A stretch of DNA of 64,000 nucleotides, from NCBI GenBank assembly GCA_003028315.1, contig CP028150.1, forward strand, positions 2,046,001 through 2,110,000. Reading direction: 5' to 3'. The notes beneath the pieces were generated by a model. The model was not told the DNA's origin, did not search any database, and worked only from the letters and a program-made list of their open reading frames with translations. Origin of the DNA: Neisseria mucosa (GTDB lineage Bacteria > Pseudomonadota > Gammaproteobacteria > Burkholderiales > Neisseriaceae). The position numbers and the translations under genes were made by a program. This document shows positions 52,188 to 60,864 of the stretch, piece after piece (position 1 is the stretch's first letter; every line of letters begins with the position of its first letter).

Positions 52188-53027
52188 CTACAACACAGCC
52201 GCCGCTTTCTTCAACACCTGCCAGGCATATGCCTTCAGGCGCGGTTGGCGCAGCAGGCGGGCGGGGTGCGGGATGGTGAAATACGGTATGCCGCCGCACA
52301 ATTCGTCCATGACCGCCATCATTTCTTTCTGTTCGAAAACCTGCCCTAAAAACAATACCGCACGGGCTTGGGACGATTCCAATTCATGCTTCAGTGCAGG
52401 CAATTCGGCGTGGATTTGCGCTTCCGAGGGATGCGGGCTGAACACGGGGGCGGCTTTCACCCAACTGGTTTTATGCGCCTGCTGCGGGCTGAGGCGGATG
52501 GCGGCGAGCATATTGTCCAGCAGGACGCCGGTTTCGCCGTGGAACAATTCGCCGTGCAGCGTATCTTCGGTCGACGGGCAGATGCTGACCACCATCAGGC
52601 GCGCGGTTTTGACTGTGGCGGACAGGCGCGGGAGGTCGTCTGAATGGTGCGGAGCGGCAGGCAAATCTGCCGTGTTTCGGATGCTGCGGGCTTGTTTGTC
52701 CGCAGGCATTTCCTGCTTGGGTTTCGCCTCGGGCTGACGGGCTGCTTCGACAGCCGCGGTTTGCGGAGATGGCATTTCGCGCTCGGGTACGTCCTGTCGG
52801 TTTCCGCCGTGTACGGCTGCCATTGCCGACAGACGCGCCTGATGCGCCCCTGCCGACAGGGTGCGTTCCTGACGGGGGATGGTCGTCTGAACCGGCACTG
52901 CCGCGGGTTTGGGCATACCGGTTTTGGGAGCGGACAAAGCAGCGGGAACGGTTTTTGCACCACGCTTGAGCCACATCGGCCCCAGTCCCAAGGCTTCGTG
53001 CAAATGGAGGTAACGGCTGCTTAACAT
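52188..53027 (-). CDS. Uracil-DNA glycosylase superfamily-like protein
   Basis: 279 residues. The first half (about 20-130) is low in complexity, Pro/Ala/Gln rich. The second half follows the UDG fold: VVSICPSTEDTLHGELFHG in the place of the GEAPG motif, ARAVLFLGQVFEQK, and the closing IPHPARLLRQPRLKAYAW like the HPS-xxL-R-P motif of family 4/5 enzymes. The N-terminal Fe-S cysteines of family 4 are missing and the first motif is degenerate, so catalysis is doubtful. Overlaps rimI by 7 bases; first in the reverse order tsaB-rimI-this gene. Confidence 0.65.
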   Translation of the reverse strand: MLSSRYLHLHEALGLGPMWLKRGAKTVPAALSAPKTGMPKPAAVPVQTTIPRQERTLSAGAHQARLSAMAAVHGGNRQDVPEREMPSPQTAAVEAARQPEAKPKQEMPADKQARSIRNTADLPAAPHHSDDLPRLSATVKTARLMVVSICPSTEDTLHGELFHGETGVLLDNMLAAIRLSPQQAHKTSWVKAAPVFSPHPSEAQIHAELPALKHELESSQARAVLFLGQVFEQKEMMAVMDELCGGIPYFTIPHPARLLRQPRLKAYAWQVLKKAAAVL

Positions 53028-53464
53028 GGTTTTTCCATCAAAATTGCGTCTTCATATCCGCCCCCGTGCAGGGGGTAATAATTTTTCCGCCGGCCTGTTT
53101 CGATAAAACCGTATTTGCGGTAGAGGTCGATGGCGGCGGCATTGCCTGCGCGGACTTCCAACAACAGGCGAGATACGCCTTGGCTTGAGGTCGTCTGAAA
53201 CCAATATGCCAAAAGTTTTGAGGCGATGCCTTGTCGGCGGCACGCCGGAGCGGCGGCAATCAGATGCAACTCGGACTCGCCGCAGATTTCGCGCCAGACG
53301 GCAAAACCGCAGATTCCGCCTCCGCGTTCGCAGACGCAAACGGTATCGGCAGGATTTGCTACCGCTTCGAGAAACTGCCGCTCCGACCAAGGCGAGGGAT
53401 TGCCCGCCGCATCGATTGCGGTCAGGGCGGCACAGTCATCAGAGCTTGCCCGACGGATGTTCAT
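53021..53464 (-). CDS. rimI: Ribosomal-protein S18 alanine N-acetyltransferase
   Basis: GNAT acetyltransferase. 147 residues with the acetyl-CoA loop APACRRQGIASKLLAYW and the C-terminal NAAAIDLYRKYGFIETGRRK and YEDAILMEK pattern of RimI. An in-frame DUS encodes FQTT. It is coupled to tsaB by an ATGA overlap, a common rimI-tsaB arrangement that supports the name. Confidence 0.92.
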   Translation of the reverse strand: MNIRRASSDDCAALTAIDAAGNPSPWSERQFLEAVANPADTVCVCERGGGICGFAVWREICGESELHLIAAAPACRRQGIASKLLAYWFQTTSSQGVSRLLLEVRAGNAAAIDLYRKYGFIETGRRKNYYPLHGGGYEDAILMEKPC

Positions 53465-54138
53465 AGTTTCGCCTTCCTTTCCGCCTGCTCTTTCGCCGTC
53501 AGGGCGATTTTGTCGCGGACGTATAACAATTCGGCATGTGCGGCGTCTGCCGCAGGATAACGCCCGCTTAGTGCCAGCTCGAGAAAATCGGCGGCAGTCG
53601 GCATGGACGGGATGCCGTCGAAAGGCGGCTTGTCAGCCAAAGCAAAGGCGTTGCCCACACCCGCTCCGAAGGTCTGCCCTTGCGGCAAAACGATTTCCGA
53701 AGCCTTGCCGACATGATAATCGCCCAAACGCGTATGGGATTGCGTATCAAACCACGCATAAAACACTTCGCCCATACGCGCATCGGTCGCCGCCAATACG
53801 CAAGGGCAGTCGGGAACCAGATAAGCCGCCGCGTCCAGACTCGGCACGCCGATAACGGGCGTGTCGAAAGGGGTTGCCAAACCCTGCACGACACCCGCCC
53901 CGATACGCAATCCGGTGAACGCGCCCGGTCCTTGCGCATAAACGATGCCGCCCAAATCCGACGCGCCTATGCCCGCCTGTTCGAACAACACGCGAATCTG
54001 CGGCAGGATGAGTTCGGACTGGCGCGTACCGACATTTTCATGATACAGGCGCACCTCGCCGTCCGCACGCAAAGCGAGTGAAAGAAAAGACGTACCGGTA
54101 TCGACGGCAAGGATGGGACGTGAAGTATCAATGAGCAT
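53461..54138 (-). CDS. tsaB: tRNA threonylcarbamoyladenosine (t6A) synthesis protein TsaB
   Basis: Partner of TsaD/TsaE in t6A37 formation. 225 residues of the ASKHA fold: ILAVDTGTSFLSLALRADGE, LGGIVYAQGPGAFTGLRIGA and ATDARMGEVFYAWF. The start at 54138 begins the TsaB/rimI/UDG-like operon. It is divergent from gluQ. Confidence 0.94.
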   Translation of the reverse strand: MLIDTSRPILAVDTGTSFLSLALRADGEVRLYHENVGTRQSELILPQIRVLFEQAGIGASDLGGIVYAQGPGAFTGLRIGAGVVQGLATPFDTPVIGVPSLDAAAYLVPDCPCVLAATDARMGEVFYAWFDTQSHTRLGDYHVGKASEIVLPQGQTFGAGVGNAFALADKPPFDGIPSMPTAADFLELALSGRYPAADAAHAELLYVRDKIALTAKEQAERKAKL

Positions 54139-54329
54139 GGAATCTGTCCGTAATGTGTTGAAACGGCATTATAACATTGCCCGCAGAAGCAGTTGCTTGG
54201 TATAGTTTGCCCGTTTTCAGACGATCTTTCCCCAAAGGTCGTCTGAAAACCCTGCCGCAACGCAGTTAAAACGGACACGGCAAGTCCCGCCCAAACCGAT
54301 TTCCATCAACCCGCTCCAATCCCAAAACC

Positions 54330-55235
54330 ATGACGGCAACCCTACCAACAGACTACATCGGACGCTTCGCCCCCAGCCCCACCGGCCTGCTCCACATCGG
54401 CTCACTGCTGACCGCGCTTGCATCCTACGCCGACGCACGCGCAAACCGGGGCAAATGGCTGGTCCGCATGGAAGATCTCGACCCGCCGCGCGAAATGCCC
54501 GGTGCCGCCGCGCATATCCTGCACACGCTCGAAGCCTTCGGTTTCGAATGGGACGGCGAAGTCGTTTGGCAGAGCCGCCGCCATTCGCTGTACAGGGACG
54601 CCTTGGGTCGTCTGAAAGAAAAAGGCCTGCTCTATCCCTGTTATTGCAGCCGCAAAGACTGGCAGGCGGCCGCCGCCCAAGGTGCCGACGGATTCGTTTA
54701 CAACGGACGCTGCCGCCGCCCCGAAGACCGCCCCCACACCGACAAACCGCCCGCATGGCGCATCCGCGTCAACGACGAAACCATCGGATTTGACGACGGT
54801 ATTGTCGGACATTACGCCCAAAACCTAGCCCGCGACATCGGCGACTTCGTCCTCTTGCGCGCCGACGGATTTTGGGCGTACCAGCTTGCCGTCGTTGCCG
54901 ACGATGCCGACCAAGGCATCACACACATCGTACGCGGGCAAGACCTGCTCGTTTCCACCCCGCGCCAAATCTACCTGCAACGCTGCCTCGGCTTCGCTAC
55001 CCCGCATTACGCCCACCTTCCGCTTTTGGTCAACAAACACGGGCAGAAATGGTCGAAGCAGACGCTTGCCCCCGCCTTGGACGAAAACCATAAAGAACAA
55101 TTACTCCGCCAAGTCCTGCAATACCTCAACCTTCCGCCCGCACCCGAAGTTTCCCGCCCACAGGCGCTTTTATCTTGGGCGATAGAACACTGGCAGCCGC
55201 ATAAAATACCGATACATGATATAGTTACGGAGTAG
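54330..55235 (+). CDS. gluQ: Glutamyl-Q tRNA(Asp) synthetase
   Basis: A shortened GluRS that attaches Glu to queuosine-34 of tRNA(Asp). 301 residues: YIGRFAPSPTGLLHIGSLLT (HIGH motif), RMEDLDPPREMPGAA, zinc ligands in CYCSRKDW with a later GRC, and the KMSKS equivalent KWSKQT. It lacks an anticodon-binding domain, as expected. An in-frame DUS-like copy encodes LGRLKE. Confidence 0.95.
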   Translation: MTATLPTDYIGRFAPSPTGLLHIGSLLTALASYADARANRGKWLVRMEDLDPPREMPGAAAHILHTLEAFGFEWDGEVVWQSRRHSLYRDALGRLKEKGLLYPCYCSRKDWQAAAAQGADGFVYNGRCRRPEDRPHTDKPPAWRIRVNDETIGFDDGIVGHYAQNLARDIGDFVLLRADGFWAYQLAVVADDADQGITHIVRGQDLLVSTPRQIYLQRCLGFATPHYAHLPLLVNKHGQKWSKQTLAPALDENHKEQLLRQVLQYLNLPPAPEVSRPQALLSWAIEHWQPHKIPIHDIVTE

Positions 55236-55323
55236 ATTGGCGAGATTGCAACAAATTACTCGAGATATTATTCGAATGTAATTGTTTTTTTACATAACAC
55301 GCACATTAATACTTCATATTTAC

Positions 55324-55329
55324 TATAAT
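55324..55329 (+). promoter_or_regulatory. Likely -10 box of the LytTR regulator
   Basis: A perfect TATAAT in AT-rich DNA about 90 bp before ATG 55420. No clear -35 at 16-18 bases, which could mean dependence on an activator. Confidence 0.4.
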
Positions 55330-55419
55330 CGCCGTAACCAAATGCATAACGGGAAGACGGCCATCCGTGCCGACTTTTTACCCGACCGTCAAACTTAAAA
55401 ATAACAAAAGAAAATCATT

Positions 55420-56148
55420 ATGTTAAGTGTCATTATTGTTGAAGACGAAGTGCTCGCCGCAGAACGCCTGCGCATCTTGCTGGAAGAGTGCAACGTCGTC
55501 ATCCTCAACGTATTCCACCACGCTCAGCCCGCTTTGGACTGGTTGAGTATGCACGAAGTCGATATCGTATTTGCCGACATCGGACTGCCCGAAATTACCG
55601 GACTCGAGCTGGTCGAACGCATCAAGCGTGTCGCCAAACGCCAGCCCGAAATCATCTTCACCACCGCCTACGAAGAACATGCCTTGCGCGCCTTCGAACT
55701 GGCGGCAGCCGACTACCTGCTCAAACCCATCCGCTCAACCCGCCTACAGGCGGCATTGGACCGGGTCAGCGAAAAATACCGCGAAAAAGCCGACGACTTT
55801 ACCCATTTCCAAGTCTTCAGCCGCGACCGCATGATCGAAATCCCGTGGCAGCAGGCGCGTTATCTGATGGCGGAACACAAAACCGTCTTTCTGGTTACCG
55901 GCGACAGACAAAGCTACGAACTGCCCAAAACCTTGGTCTACTGGGAAGAATTGTTGGGCGAAAAAATCATCCGTCTCCACCGCAACGCCCTCGCCTTCCG
56001 CCACACATTAGACTACCTGATACGGTTGGACGACGACGATGACAGCGATTCCGCCTGGGGCGCGCAGATATTGGACATCCCCAAACCCCTGCCCGTCAGC
56101 CGCCGCCAGCTTTCCGCCATCCGCAAAATCCTCAAAAGCAAGGTGTAG
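55420..56148 (+). CDS. LytTR-family response regulator (AlgR/LytR type)
   Basis: 242-residue two-component regulator. The receiver domain is at 1-120: acidic pair E8/D9, phospho-acceptor D53 (FADIGLP), T81/T82 (FTTAYEEHA) and K102 (YLLKPI). A linker leads to a LytTR DNA-binding domain at about 130-215 (FSRDRMIEIPWQQARYLMAE, IIRLHRNALAFR). A run of aspartates (RLDDDDDSD) precedes the tail. No sensor kinase lies nearby, so its partner is encoded elsewhere. Confidence 0.92.
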   Translation: MLSVIIVEDEVLAAERLRILLEECNVVILNVFHHAQPALDWLSMHEVDIVFADIGLPEITGLELVERIKRVAKRQPEIIFTTAYEEHALRAFELAAADYLLKPIRSTRLQAALDRVSEKYREKADDFTHFQVFSRDRMIEIPWQQARYLMAEHKTVFLVTGDRQSYELPKTLVYWEELLGEKIIRLHRNALAFRHTLDYLIRLDDDDDSDSAWGAQILDIPKPLPVSRRQLSAIRKILKSKV

Positions 56149-56166
56149 ATTTGCCGATAAAGCCCG

Positions 56167-56200
56167 AACCCTGCCTTTCATACGCAGGGTTTTGTTTTTC
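56167..56200 (+). terminator. Intrinsic terminator of the LytTR gene
   Basis: AACCCTGC (56167-56174) / GCAGGGTT (56184-56191) followed by TTGTTTTTC, 18 bp after the stop. Confidence 0.85.
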
Positions 56201-56569
56201 GGGTTCAACCTGCTGTTCATCAGGTGCATTAAAGTAAAAAAAATCGCAAGCCAAAATGAAAACAGGACATTTGTCAGCCACCTTTGCCGACTGCGCAGGA
56301 ATGACGGCATTATCAGATCATCCTTTAGGACTTGGCGACAAATAATCGCCGCCCGTCATCGAATCCCACGCTAGACAGGGAATAGGAAAAGTTCGCCTCT
56401 TCGGCAAACAAGGTCGTCTGAAAACAAATGCCGCTGGTTGTGTTCAACCTGAAGCCGTTTTCAGACGACCTTTTATCTGGTTTGGAAAGCCGGCGTATTA
56501 AATTTAAATCAGAGCGGGCAGTGCAGTGCCGTACGGGTTTGCACTTAACCCATACCCCCTTCAAAACAA

Positions 56570-56596
56570 AACGGGCGGCTTGGATGGCCGCCCGTT
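56570..56596 (-). terminator. Intrinsic terminator of fba
   Basis: AACGGGCGGC (56570-56579) / GCCGCCCGTT (56587-56596) with a 7-base loop. The minus strand continues TTGTTTTG. It lies 16 bp past the fba stop. Confidence 0.85.
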
Positions 56597-56611
56597 GGAT
56601 TGTCCCGTTGT

Positions 56612-57676
56612 TTATTTGATGATTTGGTTCAGCTCGCCTTTGGCGTAGCGGTTTGCCATTTTTTCAAGGGAAACGGGTTTGATTTTGCCTGCCTGCCCTT
56701 CGCAGCCGAATGCGAGGTAACGGTCGAGACAGATTTGTTTCATGGCTTCGACGGTTTTGCTCAGGTATTTGCGCGGGTCGAATTCGGACGGGTTTTCTGC
56801 CATGAAGCGGCGGATGGCGCCGGTGGAGGCGAGGCGCAGGTCGGTGTCAATATTGACTTTGCGCACGCCGTGTTTGATGCCTTCGACGATTTCTTCTACG
56901 GGTACGCCGTAGGTTTCGCCGATTTTGCCGCCGTATTCGTTGATGACTTTCAGCCATTCTTGCGGAACGGAGCTGGAGCCGTGCATGACGATGTGGGTGT
57001 TGGGCAGGGCTTGGTGGATTTCTTTGATGCGGTCGATACGCAATACGTCGCCAGTGGGCGGACGGGTGAATTTGTATGCGCCGTGGCTGGTGCCGACGGC
57101 GATGGCGAGCGCGTCCACGCCGGTGTCTTTAACAAAGCGCACGGCATCTTCGACGCTGGTGAGCATTTGGTCGTGGGAGAGTTTGCCTGCCGCGCCTACG
57201 CCGTCTTCTTCGCCGGCTTCGCCGGTTTCGAGGTTGCCCAATACGCCGATTTCGCCTTCGACGGACACGCCGCAGGCGTGGGAGAAGTTGACGACGGTAC
57301 GGGTGGCGTTGACGTTGTATTCGTAGGTGGACGGGGTTTTGCCGTCTTCGAGCAGCGAGCCGTCCATCATGACGGAGGAGAAGCCCAGTTGGATGGAGCG
57401 TTGGCACACGTCGGGCGATGCGCCGTGGTCTTGGTGCATGACGACGGGGATGTGCGGGAATTCTTCAACGGCCGCCAGAATCAGGTGGCGTAAAAACGGC
57501 GCACCTGCATATTTGCGCGCGCCGGCGGATGCTTGAACGATAACGGGGGCGTTGACTTGGTCTGCGGCTTCCATGATGGCGCGCATTTGTTCGAGGTTGT
57601 TGACGTTGAATGCGGGCAGGCCGTAGCTGTTTTCGGCGGCATGGTCGAGCAGTTGGCGCATGGATACGAGTGCCAT
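56612..57676 (-). CDS. fba: Fructose-1,6-bisphosphate aldolase, class II
   Basis: Zinc-dependent aldolase of glycolysis and gluconeogenesis. 354 residues: start MALVSMRQLLDHAAENSYGL, the NVNNLEQMRAI region, zinc and active-site segment VMHQDHGASPD, then VSVEGEIGVLG and LAIAVGTSHGAYKF, with MHGSSSVPQEW further on. Length fits the class IIB form. TATAAT is present on the minus strand (57723-57718) about 42 bp before the ATG, with a weak -35. Confidence 0.96.
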   Translation of the reverse strand: MALVSMRQLLDHAAENSYGLPAFNVNNLEQMRAIMEAADQVNAPVIVQASAGARKYAGAPFLRHLILAAVEEFPHIPVVMHQDHGASPDVCQRSIQLGFSSVMMDGSLLEDGKTPSTYEYNVNATRTVVNFSHACGVSVEGEIGVLGNLETGEAGEEDGVGAAGKLSHDQMLTSVEDAVRFVKDTGVDALAIAVGTSHGAYKFTRPPTGDVLRIDRIKEIHQALPNTHIVMHGSSSVPQEWLKVINEYGGKIGETYGVPVEEIVEGIKHGVRKVNIDTDLRLASTGAIRRFMAENPSEFDPRKYLSKTVEAMKQICLDRYLAFGCEGQAGKIKPVSLEKMANRYAKGELNQIIK

Positions 57677-57887
57677 TTAAATCTCCTTGGTGAGGTAGCG
57701 GGATGGTGATGTGGGAAATTATAATGTTTTTCTTATTAAAAAACTACACAGGGCTACATCAGTTTTATATATTAATGAGATTTTGGGCGGCTGCGGCGGG
57801 CAAACGGTGCGGTCGGTATTTTTCTGGCATGGTTTATAATAACGGTTTGTTTTCGGGGGCGTCTGAAACGGCGGCGGGAGGTGTGTG

Positions 57888-58316
57888 ATGGCTAAGTTTG
57901 CAGTGGCGGATGTGGATGCGGTGTTGTTTCAGACGACCTTGCGCGTGCAGGTGGGCGATGTGAATTACGGCGGCCATCTGGCGAACGATGCCGTTTTGCG
58001 TTTGTGCCACGAGGTGCGGATGCGTTGGCTGGCAGGTTTGGGCTGGAGTGAAACGGACGCGGGCGGCGCGGGGCTGATTATGGCGGACGCGGCGGTGCAA
58101 TATTTGGCACAAGGTTTTTACGGCGATGAATTGTCGGCGGAAATGGGCGTCGAGGACATCGGCAAGGGCGGGTTCGCGCTGCTGTTCCGCCTGACGCGCA
58201 TCGCGGACGGCAAGGTGCTGGCGCGGACGCGCACGGGCATGGTGTGTTTCGATTATGCGCGCCAAAAGGTTTGCCGGTTGCCTGAGGCTTTGAAAACCGT
58301 GTTGGAGGTCGTCTGA
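57888..58316 (+). CDS. Hotdog-fold acyl-CoA thioesterase
   Basis: 142 residues from ATG 57888 with GGGAGG six bases upstream; an in-frame GTG one codon earlier is less well placed. The YbgC/4-hydroxybenzoyl-CoA-type pattern is present: RVQVGDVNYGGHLANDAVLR (D-x-N-Y-G-G-H), then VQYLAQGFYGDELSAEMGVE. Substrate unknown. An early DUS encodes LFQTTL; the last two residues and stop (V-V-TGA) come from another DUS that reaches the xerC start. Coupled to xerC. Confidence 0.85.
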   Translation: MAKFAVADVDAVLFQTTLRVQVGDVNYGGHLANDAVLRLCHEVRMRWLAGLGWSETDAGGAGLIMADAAVQYLAQGFYGDELSAEMGVEDIGKGGFALLFRLTRIADGKVLARTRTGMVCFDYARQKVCRLPEALKTVLEVV

Positions 58317-58319
58317 AAA

Positions 58320-59219
58320 ATGTTGGCGCGTGATTTCGGGCTGTCTTTGGACGGCTATTTGAAAATGTTGGGGCAACAGGGCAAGTCGGCGCACACGCTG
58401 TCTGCCTACGGGCGCGATTTGACCGAACTCGTGCGGCTTTTGACGGAAGGGTCGTCTGAAACGGCGCAGGATTTGACGCGGCGAGATTTTGTGGCGGCGT
58501 TGAAACGGCTGTCGCAACAAGGCTTGAGCGAACGGACGCTGGCGCGCAAATTGTCGGCGTGGCGGCAATATTGCGGCTGGCTCGTGCAGTCGGGCATGAT
58601 GGACAACGATCCGACCTTCAACCTGAAAGCCCCGCGCCTGCCCGAACGCCTGCCCAAAGCCCTGCCGCAGGAAGAGTTGAACCATATGCTCGACAGCGCG
58701 CCTGCCGACGACAGTTTGGCGGTGCGCGACCATGCCTTATTTGAACTGATGTACGGCAGCGGCCTGCGCCTGAGCGAGATACACGGCTTGGATTTGGGTG
58801 ATGTGTTGCTGGACGAAGGCTGGGTGAGCGTAACCGGTAAAGGCAGGAAAGAGCGGCAAGTCCCGCTGTCGGGCAAAAGCGTCGAAGCCTTGCGTGCCTA
58901 CCTGTCCGAACGCGTGGCAGCAGACGGCGAAGCTGCGCTCTTTACCGGCAAAAACGGCACGCGGCTCGGACAGCGGCAAATCCAAAAACGCCTTCAGGCA
59001 TGGGCGGTACGGCAGGGCAGCGGGCAACACATTTCCCCGCACATGATGCGCCACAGCTACGCCAGCCACCTTTTGCAATCCTCACGCGACATCCGCGCCG
59101 TGCAAGAACTGTTGGGACACAGCAACCTCTCAACCACGCAGATTTACACCAAGCTGGATTTCGACCATCTGGCCAAGGTTTACGACGAGGGGCATCCGCG
59201 GGCGAAACGGAAAAAGTAA
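58320..59219 (+). CDS. xerC: Tyrosine recombinase XerC
   Basis: Resolves chromosome dimers at dif with XerD. 299 residues: N-terminal SAM-like core-binding domain (about 8-95) and catalytic domain with R150 (GSGLRLSEIHG), K174, H241-x-x-R244 (HMMRH), H267 (LLGHSNLSTTQ) and nucleophile Y276. RAVQELLGHSNLSTTQIY and HPRAKR at the end favour XerC over XerD. The start lies 3 bp after the thioesterase stop, in the tail of a DUS. An in-frame DUS encodes GSSET. Confidence 0.93.
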   Translation: MLARDFGLSLDGYLKMLGQQGKSAHTLSAYGRDLTELVRLLTEGSSETAQDLTRRDFVAALKRLSQQGLSERTLARKLSAWRQYCGWLVQSGMMDNDPTFNLKAPRLPERLPKALPQEELNHMLDSAPADDSLAVRDHALFELMYGSGLRLSEIHGLDLGDVLLDEGWVSVTGKGRKERQVPLSGKSVEALRAYLSERVAADGEAALFTGKNGTRLGQRQIQKRLQAWAVRQGSGQHISPHMMRHSYASHLLQSSRDIRAVQELLGHSNLSTTQIYTKLDFDHLAKVYDEGHPRAKRKK

Positions 59220-59244
59220 TTCAATAAAATCAACGGAAAACATC

Positions 59245-60645
<1,401 letters not shown>

Positions 60646-60664
60646 AAACGGAAAAAATATGAAA

Positions 60665-60712
60665 AAGGTCGTCTAAAACCGAGTACAAACAGGTTTCAGA
60701 CGACCTTTCCAC
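60665..60712 (+). terminator. Imperfect inverted DUS pair, terminator of sdaA
   Basis: AAAGGTCGTCT-A-AAACC pairs with GGTTTCAGACGACCTTT with one variant base in the left copy (CTAAAA instead of CTGAAA), 20 bp past the stop. Confidence 0.7.
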
Positions 60713-60724
60713 CCACCCGAAACG

Positions 60725-60753
60725 CTGAATTTTCCAGCAAAATCAGGTATAAT
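60725..60753 (+). promoter_or_regulatory. Predicted gyrB promoter
   Basis: CTGAAT (60725-60730), 17 bases, TATAAT (60748-60753). The -35 is weak. The leader would be about 105 bases and includes one DUS (about 60815). Confidence 0.5.
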
Positions 60754-60864
60754 AACGGTCTATTTTCCGTCCGTCGGACAGCTTGACCGTCCGGGTGGCG
60801 CGCCCAACTGTCGTTCAGACGACCTCAGCAGAAATTCTTTCAAAAAATCTTATAGATAAAGACC

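Larger units (their letters stand above)
56149..56611. other. Intergenic region LytTR / fba
   Basis: 463 bp between convergent genes with no gene. It holds both gene terminators, an inverted DUS pair (about 56410-56473) with a long loop, and a half dRS3-like GCAGGAATGACGGC near 56295. Confidence 0.6.
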
